A stretch of 64,000 bases of DNA. It comes from Burkholderia sp. BCC1644 (GTDB taxonomy: Bacteria > Pseudomonadota > Gammaproteobacteria > Burkholderiales > Burkholderiaceae). The translations under genes and the position numbers were made by a program. The stretch's first letter is position 1. Each line of letters starts with the position of its first letter. Shown one piece after another: positions 55,476 through 63,854 of this stretch. The notes beneath the pieces are model-generated. The model did not search any database. It saw only the letters and a program-made list of their open reading frames with translations, and was not told the origin of the DNA. The stretch lies in NCBI RefSeq assembly GCF_902833225.1, contig NZ_CADFEI010000008.1, forward strand, positions 124,001 to 188,000, written 5' to 3'.

Positions 55476-56672
55476 TCACGCCGCCAGCAACCCGTGCGGG
55501 TCGATGACGAATTTGCGCGGCGCGCCGCCGTCGAACTTCTTGTAGCCTTCCGGCGCCTGGTCGAGCGAGATCACTTCGACGTTGACGATCTTCGCGATCG
55601 GCAGCCGGTCGAACAGGATCGCCTGCATCAGGTTGCGGTTGTACTTCAGCACCGGCGTCTGGCCCGTGAAGAACGAGTGCGACTTCGCCCAGCCGAGGCC
55701 GAAGCGGATGCTCAGGCTGCCGTGCTGCGCCGCCTTGTCCTTCGCGCCCGGATCGTCCGTCACGTACAGGCCCGGGATGCCGATCGCGCCGGCCGGCCGC
55801 GTGATTTCCATCAGCGAATTCAGCACCGTCGCGGGCGCTTCCTCCGCATGGCCCGACGAGCCGTGGCCGTGCGCCTCGAAGCCGACGCAGTCGACCGCGC
55901 AGTCGATCTCGGGTACACCGAGGATCTGCTCGATCTGCTCGCCGAGCGATGCATCCTTCGACAGGTCGACCGTCTCGAAGCCCATCGCACGCGCATGCGC
56001 GAGACGTTCCGCATTCATGTCGCCGACGATCGTGACGGCCGCGCCGAGCAGGCGTGCCGATGCGGCGGCAGCCATGCCGACCGGGCCCGCGCCCGCGATA
56101 TAGACCGTCGAGCCCGGTTTCACGCCCGCGCTCACCGCACCGTGATAACCGGTCGGCAGAATGTCGGACAGGCAGGTCAGGTCGCGGATCTTCGACATCG
56201 CCTGGTCGCGGTCCGGGAATTTCAGCAGGTTGAAATCGGCGTACGGCACGAGCACGTACTCGGCCTGGCCGCCGATCCAGCCGCCCATGTCGACGTAGCC
56301 GTAAGCACCGCCGGCACGCGACGGGTTCACGTTCAGGCACACGCCCGTATGCGTGTCCTTGCACATCGCGCAGCGGCCGCAGGCGACGTTGAACGGCACC
56401 GACACGAGATCGCCGATCTTCAGCGTCTCGACGTCGCGGCCCACTTCGACCACTTCGCCGGTAATCTCGTGACCGAGCACGAGGCCGACCGGTGCGGTCG
56501 TGCGGCCACGCACCATGTGCTGGTCGGAGCCGCAGATGTTCGTGCTGACCACTTTCAGGATCACGCCGTGGCCGATCGCGCGGCCGCTCGGGTCGACCAT
56601 CTTCGGATAATCGATTTTCTGGACTTCGACCTGGCCCGGTCCAAGATAGACGACACCTCGATTGCTGCTCAT
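55476..56672 (-). CDS. fdhA: Glutathione-independent formaldehyde dehydrogenase
   Basis: A 398-residue medium-chain zinc dehydrogenase. Catalytic zinc ligands are C47 and H68; structural zinc ligands are C98, C101, C104 and C112, all at the positions known from Pseudomonas putida formaldehyde dehydrogenase. It oxidises formaldehyde to formate with bound NAD, without glutathione. The chain has the family insertion SKIRDLTCLSDILPTGYHGA. It probably removes formaldehyde made by GbcA and DgcA, whose genes lie 9 kb to the left; GbdR control is seen in relatives. The start ATG 56672 fits the family. Confidence 0.92.
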   Translation of the reverse strand: MSSNRGVVYLGPGQVEVQKIDYPKMVDPSGRAIGHGVILKVVSTNICGSDQHMVRGRTTAPVGLVLGHEITGEVVEVGRDVETLKIGDLVSVPFNVACGRCAMCKDTHTGVCLNVNPSRAGGAYGYVDMGGWIGGQAEYVLVPYADFNLLKFPDRDQAMSKIRDLTCLSDILPTGYHGAVSAGVKPGSTVYIAGAGPVGMAAAASARLLGAAVTIVGDMNAERLAHARAMGFETVDLSKDASLGEQIEQILGVPEIDCAVDCVGFEAHGHGSSGHAEEAPATVLNSLMEITRPAGAIGIPGLYVTDDPGAKDKAAQHGSLSIRFGLGWAKSHSFFTGQTPVLKYNRNLMQAILFDRLPIAKIVNVEVISLDQAPEGYKKFDGGAPRKFVIDPHGLLAA

Positions 56673-56767
56673 CGTATTGTCTCCATGTCTCGTTGGATGG
56701 CGCCGCGGCGCGCCGTCTCATGCGGCGCACACGCAACGTGCTGTTCGAGAGTAGTCCCGGAGGCAGG

Positions 56768-56808
56768 GGCGCCGATGTCTCAAACGCGACATGCGTTTGA
56801 TCGGCGCC
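56768..56808 (-). promoter_or_regulatory. Nested inverted repeats upstream of fdhA
   Basis: An inner palindrome TCAAACGC-GACAT-GCGTTTGA (56780-56800) lies inside outer arms GGCGCCGA (56768-56775) and TCGGCGCC (56801-56808). The centre lies about 118 bases upstream of the fdhA ATG. This spacing and dyad fit an upstream activating site, for example of a sigma54-dependent or Fis-type activator. A sigma54 -24/-12 element in the gap is only weakly recognisable. Confidence 0.45.
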
Positions 56809-56937
56809 GACATCGATGGCGGAAATACGAAAGTCGGGCGGGAAACGACGGGACGGCGCCGGACGCGACGCGGGACGCGCACCCTATCGGGAGGCGGACC
56901 GGCGCTCGCGGCAGGCCCTTTCCTTTTCCGACGGGCG

Positions 56938-58128
56938 TCAGCCGCCCTGATTCTCGCGGATGATCGCGGCAGCCGCCGCTTCCGCGTCGCTCGCGACGCC
57001 GTCGTGCACGCGCGTGCTGACGGCCGGCGTCGGTGGCTCGCTGTCGAGCGCGTGGCCGTTGCGGTCACGCGTGTCGACCGTCGCGCGCATCGACAGCCCG
57101 ACGCGCAGCGGATGCGCGGCGAGATCGCGCGGATCGAGCGCGATCACGACCGGCACGCGCTGCACGACCTTGATCCAGTTGCCGGCCGCGTTCTGCGACG
57201 GCAGCATCGAGAAGGCGCTGCCCGTACCGGCCGAGAAGCCCTGCACGCGGCCGCGATAGGCGACCCGCGAGCCGTAGAGATCCGACACGACCTCGACCGG
57301 CTGGCCGACGCGCATGTGGCGGATCTGCCCTTCCTTGAAATTCGCCTCGATCCAGAGCTGGCTGAGCTGCACGACCGACATCAGCGGCACGCCGGGCCCG
57401 ACCTGCTGGCCGACCTGCACCGAGCGCTGCCCGATCGTACCGTCGACGGGTGCGACGATCGTCGTTCGTTTCAGGTTGCGGTACGCGAGCTTGAACTGCG
57501 CGGCCGCCTGCACGACGGCCGGGCTTTCGTCGACGGGCAGCTTGCTGCCGAGCGCGCGCGCCGCGTCGAGCTGGGCCTGCGCGGCCGCGAGGCTCGCCTG
57601 CGCGCCGGCCACCGCCGCGCGCGCGCGCGCCAGCTCCTCCGGCGCGACGATCTCGACCGACGCGCCCGAGCGCGCGACGAATGCGCGCTGCGCGAGCGAC
57701 AGGTCGGCGCGACGCGCATTCACGGCCTCGACGTACATCGTGTTCGAGATCTTCGCGTTTGCCACCTGCCTCACGGCCTGCGCGAGCTGCGCCTTCGCCT
57801 GCGCGAACGCGACGGATGCCTCGGTGTCGTCGAGCCGCACGAGCGTCTGCCCGGCGCGCACGGCCTGCGTATCGGCCACCAGCACGTCGGTCACGGCGCC
57901 GGGGATCTGCGCGGCGACCTGCACGATGCTGCCCGCGACGTACGCGTCGTCGGTGTCCTCGTAGTAGCGGTCGCTCAGCAGCCAGTACGCGATCCACGCG
58001 ATCGCGGCCAGCAGCACGATCGCGAAGAACACGGTAAAGCGCTTGCGACGCGTCGCGCGGCGCGCAGCGAGTGCCGGGTCGGTCTGTGCGGCCGGCGGCG
58101 CGGCGGTATGAAGGTTGTCGTGGTGCAT
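56938..58128 (-). CDS. HlyD/EmrA-type membrane fusion protein
   Basis: A 396-residue periplasmic adaptor with one N-terminal membrane anchor (FTVFFAIVLLAAIAWIAYWL, near residues 31-50). The lipoyl-like and beta-barrel domains are seen in VDGTIGQRSVQVGQQVGPGVPLMSV and WIEANFKEGQIRHMRVGQPVEV. A helical hairpin spans residues 110-215. It pairs with the EmrB-type MFS pump at 60957 and the outer membrane factor at 58128 to form a tripartite exporter. The ATG overlaps the OMF stop by one base (TGATG). In the Burkholderia rhl loci this set follows rhlC and probably exports rhamnolipid. Confidence 0.88.
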   Translation of the reverse strand: MHHDNLHTAAPPAAQTDPALAARRATRRKRFTVFFAIVLLAAIAWIAYWLLSDRYYEDTDDAYVAGSIVQVAAQIPGAVTDVLVADTQAVRAGQTLVRLDDTEASVAFAQAKAQLAQAVRQVANAKISNTMYVEAVNARRADLSLAQRAFVARSGASVEIVAPEELARARAAVAGAQASLAAAQAQLDAARALGSKLPVDESPAVVQAAAQFKLAYRNLKRTTIVAPVDGTIGQRSVQVGQQVGPGVPLMSVVQLSQLWIEANFKEGQIRHMRVGQPVEVVSDLYGSRVAYRGRVQGFSAGTGSAFSMLPSQNAAGNWIKVVQRVPVVIALDPRDLAAHPLRVGLSMRATVDTRDRNGHALDSEPPTPAVSTRVHDGVASDAEAAAAAIIRENQGG

Positions 58129-60005
58129 CAGTCGCTTTGCGTAACGATCAGTCGATCGTGCTGGAACAGGGGGATCGGCTGGGTGACCGACGGGGCCGGC
58201 GCCGCGATCGTCGTCGCCGTGCGCGCAAGAACGGGCGTGCCGCGAGGCGTCGTGTCGACAGCCGGCGTGCGTGCCGCGTCGTCGCGTCGCGCAGACCCCG
58301 CATCCGATGCGGCGACGACCGGCCGGACGGCCGCGCCCTGCGCACGTGCATCGGCCGACGGCCCTGACACCGATCGGCTCACGGTCGCGGCGGTGGCCGG
58401 TGTGATCGTGGCGGTCGCAGCCGCCACGGCGAGCGCTGCAGGTGCCGTGGTCGCAGCACCCCGCTTCGCCGCCCCGCTGCGCGCCCGATGCACGGCCGGC
58501 GTCTGCACCTGCGCCACCGTTGCGCCCGCATCGAACCCGCCGCCGAGCGCGCCGATCAACCCGACGCGCAGCGTGCGCTGCCGGCCGAGCAACGCGATCA
58601 TCTGCGTGCGCTCGTCGATCAGCGTGAGATCCGCGACATCGACATCCTTCTGCATCAGCACGCCGCGCCGGTGGCGGTCGGCCGCGATCTGCACGATCTT
58701 CTGCGCGGCCGCGACCGCGTCCTGCTGCTGCGTCACGAGCGTCTGCGACGTCTGCAGGGACGTGACGAGCTGCGCGACCTGCCCGAGCGCATCGTCGACG
58801 GTCTTGTTGTATAGCCCGATCGCGACGTCGGCCTGCGCGACGTCCGCGCCGAGCTTCGCCTTCAGCCGGCCGCGATCGAAGATCGGCAGCGAGATCGCCG
58901 GACCGACTGAGCCGGCGAGCGAATCGCGCGAGAACAGCGATGCGGGTGTCAGCGCGAACACGCCGCCGAGCGCGACGAGGTTCACGTCCGGATAGAACTG
59001 CGCGCGCGTCGAATCGGCATTCGCGAACGCGGCTTCGACACGCAGCCGCGCGGCGACGATGTCGGGCCGGCGGCCGAGGAGATCGGCCGGCAGCCGCGCG
59101 GGCACGGCGCCGCCCGCGAACGCGCCGACGCGCGGCCGCTGCAGCGCGAGACCGCGCTCGGGACCGCGGCCCGACAGCACGCCGAGCTGCAGTTGCGCGA
59201 GTTTGATCTGCTCGTCGTTCAGCGCGATCTGTTCGAGCAGGCGGCTGCGCTTGATCGACGCGTCGCTCGCGTCGTACGCGTTGTCGAGGCCGCGCGCGGT
59301 ACGCTCGCGCAGCACGGCCGTCACGCGCTGGCTGATCTTCAGCTTCTGCTGCAACAGGTCGCGCACCGCGTACGTCTGGTCGAGCTGGCAGTACACGGTG
59401 ACGATCGCGACGGCGAGTGTCAGCCGTACCTGTTCGGCCTCGACGCCCGCCGCGTCGCGCAGCGACATCAGGCTCTTCGTCGCCGCGCGGTTCTTGCCCC
59501 ACAGGTCGAGCTGGTAGTTCAACCCGACGAAGATCGACGACGGCGATACGTTCGGATCGCCGAAGATCTGCACCGGCACGCGATAGCCGCCGGCCGTCAC
59601 GTCGGCGATGTCGCCGGGTTTCGGCATCCGCGCGCGGCTGATCGTCGCGCCGGCCGTGCCCGTGAGCCCGATAAGCGAATCGAATTGCTGAAGCTGCGCC
59701 TGCGCGATGCGCAACCGCGCCTGTGCGACCTGCACATCGGGACTGTTCTGCGACGCCTCGGCCACCAGGTCGTCGAGCTGCGGATCCTGAAGCTGCTTCA
59801 CCCAATCCGGCGCCGGCCACGCGCCGTTCGCGCCGGGGCCGACCGTATGCGCGAGCGCATCGCCGGCCGGCGCGCGCAACGACAGCGACGGCAGGAACCC
59901 CGACGGCACGCAGCCCCCCAAGGCGAACAGCATGGCCGCCGCCGCGATCGTCGAGCCGCCCTTCACGCCACGCGCCGAACCCGCCGCTTTTCTCGAATGC
60001 CGCAT
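58128..60005 (-). CDS. NodT-family outer membrane efflux lipoprotein with long C-terminal tail
   Basis: A 625-residue outer membrane factor. The signal peptide ends in a lipobox FALGGC with Cys32 as lipid anchor. Residues 60-490 show the two TolC-type repeats (QLQDPQLDDLVAEASQNSPDV; LLGRRPDIVAARLRVEAAFAN). Family members end near residue 480-500, but here a low-complexity Ala-, Thr- and Pro-rich tail of about 136 residues (from about 490) follows. The ATG at 60005 has AGGGG seven bases upstream. It follows rhlC by two bases and precedes the adaptor gene. Confidence 0.85.
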   Translation of the reverse strand: MRHSRKAAGSARGVKGGSTIAAAAMLFALGGCVPSGFLPSLSLRAPAGDALAHTVGPGANGAWPAPDWVKQLQDPQLDDLVAEASQNSPDVQVAQARLRIAQAQLQQFDSLIGLTGTAGATISRARMPKPGDIADVTAGGYRVPVQIFGDPNVSPSSIFVGLNYQLDLWGKNRAATKSLMSLRDAAGVEAEQVRLTLAVAIVTVYCQLDQTYAVRDLLQQKLKISQRVTAVLRERTARGLDNAYDASDASIKRSRLLEQIALNDEQIKLAQLQLGVLSGRGPERGLALQRPRVGAFAGGAVPARLPADLLGRRPDIVAARLRVEAAFANADSTRAQFYPDVNLVALGGVFALTPASLFSRDSLAGSVGPAISLPIFDRGRLKAKLGADVAQADVAIGLYNKTVDDALGQVAQLVTSLQTSQTLVTQQQDAVAAAQKIVQIAADRHRRGVLMQKDVDVADLTLIDERTQMIALLGRQRTLRVGLIGALGGGFDAGATVAQVQTPAVHRARSGAAKRGAATTAPAALAVAAATATITPATAATVSRSVSGPSADARAQGAAVRPVVAASDAGSARRDDAARTPAVDTTPRGTPVLARTATTIAAPAPSVTQPIPLFQHDRLIVTQSD

Positions 60006-60007
60006 CG

Positions 60008-60946
60008 TCACCCCTGCCGAACGCGCTGCGCACGCGCGGCCAGGCGCGGCCGCGTGCGTTCGAGCGGGCCGAGCCGGCCGAACAGGCCGTCCGCGACGCC
60101 GAACAGGATGCCGGCGAGCTTCGCGCGCTTGTCGCGTTCGACGAGCGCGATCTGCACGACCTGCCAGACGGTCAGCAGGTTCGGCACGATCGCCACCGGA
60201 AAACGCAGCCCGTACTGCATCCCGAGCTGCACCGCATTGCGCGCGCTGTAGTAGCGCCGTTGCCACGAATGATTCATCGACGTCATTTCAAAAGGGCCGA
60301 TCGCATGCCGCTGCTTCGCGCCGATCCGGTGCGGCAGCACCAGCGACGGCACGACATAGAGCGGCACGTTGCGCGACAGCGCGCGGAAGCTGTATTCGGT
60401 GTCGACGTGGTCGATGAACAGCGTCTCGTCGAAGCGGCCGAGCAGGTCGAACGCGTCGCGCGACACCACGCAGCCCGACGAGATCAGGAACGCGCAGCGC
60501 TGCAGCGGCGCGCCCGGCTCGATGCGCAGGCGGCGCAGCCCGATCCCGTTGGTCGAGAGCTCCGGCAGGAAGCTGCGCGCGTTTTCGTCGAAGATGCGCG
60601 GGCCGGCCAGGAACGCGCGCCCGGCCAGCCCCGCGCAGACGTCGCGCATCACCGGAAAATACGCGGCCGGCACCGACGAATCCTGGTCGAACAGTGCGAC
60701 CGCGTCGATGCGGTCGCGAAACAGCGCCGCGAGCCCCGCGTTGTACGCGCCCGCGATCCCGCCGCGATTGCCGTGATGCAGCAGCGCGATGCCCTCCCGC
60801 TCGCACAGCTCGCGCGCCCGCGCATCGGGCTGCGGCGTGTTGTCGACGACGAGCAGCGCGTCGCACGCATGCCGCCATGCGCGGAGCGCATCGAGCTGCG
60901 CATCGCTCGGGTGATACAGGATCACGAGTGCGCCGAGTGTCGTCAT
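60008..60946 (-). CDS. rhlC: Rhamnosyltransferase 2, GT2 family
   Basis: A 312-residue GT2 glycosyltransferase. LVVDNTPQPD near residue 32 begins the nucleotide-binding region; the acidic metal motif is ALFDQDSS near 84-91; a second catalytic block is LFIDHVDTEYSFRAL near 177-191. This is the RhlC pattern: it adds the second rhamnose from dTDP-L-rhamnose to mono-rhamnolipid. It lies after the MFS gene and before the NodT gene, as in the rhl loci of Burkholderia thailandensis and pseudomallei. It has no signal peptide and is probably membrane-associated. Confidence 0.85.
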   Translation of the reverse strand: MTTLGALVILYHPSDAQLDALRAWRHACDALLVVDNTPQPDARARELCEREGIALLHHGNRGGIAGAYNAGLAALFRDRIDAVALFDQDSSVPAAYFPVMRDVCAGLAGRAFLAGPRIFDENARSFLPELSTNGIGLRRLRIEPGAPLQRCAFLISSGCVVSRDAFDLLGRFDETLFIDHVDTEYSFRALSRNVPLYVVPSLVLPHRIGAKQRHAIGPFEMTSMNHSWQRRYYSARNAVQLGMQYGLRFPVAIVPNLLTVWQVVQIALVERDKRAKLAGILFGVADGLFGRLGPLERTRPRLAARAQRVRQG

Positions 60947-60956
60947 GGTCTTCTCC

Positions 60957-62558
60957 TCAATGCCCGAACGACGCGGCCGCGCCGCGCTTCGGCCGCGTCA
61001 GCCACATCATCGCCGCGAGTGCGAGACACGTCATGCTCGCCATCCAGAACATGTCGTTGGTCGCCATCATGTACGCCTGCTGCATCACGACCTGGTGCAG
61101 CGTCGACAGCTCGCGCACGCCGTCCACGCCCATCGCGTTCAGCGAGTGCACGAAGCGCTGCGTGTTCGCCGATGCGTGCGTGACCGATTGCGACACGACG
61201 TCGTAGTGATAGGTCGCGCGGTTTTCCCACAGCGTCACGCTCATCGCCGTGCCGAACGCGGCGGACAGCGTGCGCAGGAAGTTCGACAGGCTCGACGCGG
61301 CGGCGAGCCGGTCGTCCGGAATGCGCGACAGCGTCGCGGCGGTCAGCGGAATGAAGAAGCACGGCAGCCCGATCCCCTGGATCAGCCCCGGCGCGGCGAT
61401 CTGCGCGAACGTCATCTTCAGCGTGAAATGCGCATCCCACGCGAGCACGGCCGCGAACACGAGGAAGCCGAACGTCGCGAGCACGCGCGCGTCGAAACGG
61501 TGCGCGTGAATCCCGACGAGAATCGAGAACACGAGCGCGAGCACGCCGAGCGACGCAGTCGCGAGCCCCGCATGAAACGCGTTGTAGCCCATCACGGCCT
61601 GCATCCACAGCGGGAACACGACGCCGACCACCGAGAAGCTCATCATCCCGAGCGAGATGATCAGCACGCAGAACGAGAACGTGCGGTCGCGAAACAGGCT
61701 GAGATCGACGACGGGATGCGCTTCGCCCGCCTCCCAGATCAGCAGCGACACGATCGCGAGCGTCGCGACCACCGCGAGCGTGACGATCAGCGGCGAGCCG
61801 AACCAGCCACGGTCGTGGCCGAGGTCGAGCATCGCCTGCAGCGAGCCGACGCCGATCACGAGCAGCACGATGCCCGGCACGTCGATCGGGCCGGCCGCGC
61901 CGCGCTGCGCGTCGGGGCGCAGCATCGCGGTGCACACCGCGAACGAGAACAGCCCGATCGGCAAGTTGATCAGGAAGATCCACGGCCACGAGAAGTTGTC
62001 GACGATCCAGCCGCCGACCACCGGCCCGAAGATCGGCGCGAGCAGCACCGTCATCGCCCACAGCGCGAGCGCGATCGTGCGCTTGTCCGGCGGGAACGTG
62101 CGCAGCAGGATCGTCTGCGACAGCGGCACCATCGGCCCCGAGCACAGACCCTGCAGCGCGCGGCAGATCACCAGCACGTGCAAGTCGCGCGCGAGACCGC
62201 ACAGCAGCGACGTCAGCGTGAACAGCAGCACCGCGCCGACGAACAGCCGCAGCTCGCCGACGCGGCGCGCGAGCCAGCCCGTCAGCGGCACCGCGATCGC
62301 CGCCGCGACCGAGTACGAGCTGATCACCCATGTGCCCTGGCTGTTCGATACGCCGAGACTGCCGGAGATCGCCGGCACCGCGACGTTCGTCACGGTCGAG
62401 TCGAGCACTTCGATGAAGGTCGCGAGCGACAGCGCGAACGTCAGCAGCGCGAGCCGGATGCCGCGCACCGGCTGCGCGGCCGGCGCGGGCGCAGGCGCTG
62501 GCGTGTCGAACGCGGAAGGCGTGACGGGCCCGTCGTGAAGCGGGGATGCGGTGCTCAT
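60957..62558 (-). CDS. DHA2-family MFS exporter, EmrB/QacA type
   Basis: A 533-residue membrane protein with 14 predicted spans. The DHA2 signature is TWVISSYSVAAAIAVPLTGWLARRVGELRLF near residues 74-104, with the family motif C LQGLCSGPMVPLSQTILLRTF near 135. It is the inner-membrane pump of a tripartite system with the adaptor (58128) and OMF (60005) genes. It sits between rhlB and rhlC, as in Burkholderia rhl operons, and probably exports rhamnolipids. Its ATG overlaps the rhlB stop by four bases (ATGA). Confidence 0.88.
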   Translation of the reverse strand: MSTASPLHDGPVTPSAFDTPAPAPAPAAQPVRGIRLALLTFALSLATFIEVLDSTVTNVAVPAISGSLGVSNSQGTWVISSYSVAAAIAVPLTGWLARRVGELRLFVGAVLLFTLTSLLCGLARDLHVLVICRALQGLCSGPMVPLSQTILLRTFPPDKRTIALALWAMTVLLAPIFGPVVGGWIVDNFSWPWIFLINLPIGLFSFAVCTAMLRPDAQRGAAGPIDVPGIVLLVIGVGSLQAMLDLGHDRGWFGSPLIVTLAVVATLAIVSLLIWEAGEAHPVVDLSLFRDRTFSFCVLIISLGMMSFSVVGVVFPLWMQAVMGYNAFHAGLATASLGVLALVFSILVGIHAHRFDARVLATFGFLVFAAVLAWDAHFTLKMTFAQIAAPGLIQGIGLPCFFIPLTAATLSRIPDDRLAAASSLSNFLRTLSAAFGTAMSVTLWENRATYHYDVVSQSVTHASANTQRFVHSLNAMGVDGVRELSTLHQVVMQQAYMMATNDMFWMASMTCLALAAMMWLTRPKRGAAASFGH

Positions 62559-63838
62559 GCGCCGGCCACCGCGACATCGGCCCGTGCGGCCACCCGCCCG
62601 CGCTTCGGCACGAAGCGTTCGATGAAATCGGCGGCCGCGTCGCAGCCGTCGGGTGCGGCCGCGAGCAGCGCGCGCGTGCGCTTCGCATGCACCGCGAACG
62701 CCGGTTCGGCAAGCACGCGCGCGAGCGCCGCGCCGAGCCGCGCGCCATCGACCGGGCCGTCGACGCGCACGCCGCAGCCGTTCGCGACGACGCGTTGCGC
62801 GTTGTCGAACTGGTCGTGCGCGAACGGCGTGACGACCTGCACGATCCCGGCCTCACACGCGAGCGCCGCGGTGCCGATCCCGCCGTGATGCACGAGCGCG
62901 CGGCAACGCGGCAGCAGCGTACGCATCGGCACGAAGCGGCGCACGAGCAGCCGGTCGTCGTGCGACGCCGCATCGTGCGGCGTCAGCAGGATCCCGCGCG
63001 CGCCGGTCGCGCGCAGCGCGTCCGCCACCGCGCGCGCGTATGCCGCGTGATCGACGCGTGTCGAACCGGCCGTGAACACGACCGGGGGCTCACCGGCCGC
63101 GAGAAACGCATCGAGTGCCACATCATCGTCAGGTGTCGCAATATCGTTGAACAGCGGAAAACCGCTTTGAAAATGGTTCGACGGCCAGTCGGGCTGCGGC
63201 GGCGCGAACCAGCCGGGAAACAGGCACAGCACGCCGTCGGTCGAATGCAGCCAGCGGCCGAGCACGCGCCGCGCTGGCGCGAGCCCGAGATCGCGGCGCA
63301 CCGCGTCGAGCGCCGGGCCGCACACGCGGTCGAGCACCTGCCGCTCGATCAGCGTCATCAGCGCCGACTTCACCGGCAGCGGCCAGCGCGCGGGAATCGT
63401 CAGGCGCGGGTGCGTCGGCGGCGCATGCGCGGACAGCAACGTCGAAGGCGACACCTGCACCGACACGTACGGTGTGCCGTGCCGCTCCTGCATGAAGCGC
63501 GCGGAGAACGCCCACAGCGTGCCGACGAGCACCGTGTCGGCGTCGGTCAGCGCATGCAGCGCGTCGTAATGCGGCCGCAGCGTCGGCGCGATCACCTGCC
63601 ACAGCGTGCGGAACGACGTGCGCGGATCCCACAGCGCCGGGTTCTCCATCGCGGCGTCGTATTCGGCCGCGGTACCGACCGGCACGAACGCGAACCCGCA
63701 GCGGCGCACGGCCGCCTCGAACGGCGCGTGCGTGCAGAACACGACGTCGTGACCGCGCGCCGCGAGCGTGCGCGCGACGCCGAGCAGCGGATGCACGTCG
63801 CCCGCCGAGCCGATCGCGGTCACGATCATCTTCGCCAT
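62555..63838 (-). CDS. rhlB: Rhamnosyltransferase 1 catalytic subunit, GT1 family
   Basis: A 427-residue GT-B glycosyltransferase of the UGT/RhlB kind. The N-terminal MIVTAIGSAGDVHPLLGVARTLAARGHDVVF is the acceptor-domain start, and the C-terminal nucleotide-sugar domain has LVHHGGIGTAALACEAG near residue 325 and VTPFAHDQFDNAQRV near 345-359. It couples dTDP-L-rhamnose to the hydroxyacyl lipid made by RhlA, giving mono-rhamnolipid. rhlA itself is not visible; a methyltransferase-like gene lies directly upstream. Overlapping stop and start with the MFS gene show an operon. Confidence 0.88.
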   Translation of the reverse strand: MAKMIVTAIGSAGDVHPLLGVARTLAARGHDVVFCTHAPFEAAVRRCGFAFVPVGTAAEYDAAMENPALWDPRTSFRTLWQVIAPTLRPHYDALHALTDADTVLVGTLWAFSARFMQERHGTPYVSVQVSPSTLLSAHAPPTHPRLTIPARWPLPVKSALMTLIERQVLDRVCGPALDAVRRDLGLAPARRVLGRWLHSTDGVLCLFPGWFAPPQPDWPSNHFQSGFPLFNDIATPDDDVALDAFLAAGEPPVVFTAGSTRVDHAAYARAVADALRATGARGILLTPHDAASHDDRLLVRRFVPMRTLLPRCRALVHHGGIGTAALACEAGIVQVVTPFAHDQFDNAQRVVANGCGVRVDGPVDGARLGAALARVLAEPAFAVHAKRTRALLAAAPDGCDAAADFIERFVPKRGRVAARADVAVAGA

Positions 63839-63854
63839 CGCGCGCCTCGCGGGA

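Noticed and set aside
56673..56760. A sigma54 -24/-12 promoter upstream of fdhA
   Set aside because: CAGCACGTTGCGTGT resembles the consensus, but the GG and GC pairs are not kept (AG and GT), so I do not list it as a feature.
56938..60033. A 1031-codon minus-strand frame spanning the adaptor and OMF genes
   Set aside because: Only its C-terminal 396 codons (from ATG 58128) match a family, HlyD/EmrA. The rest is out of frame with the outer membrane factor gene and is a shadow.
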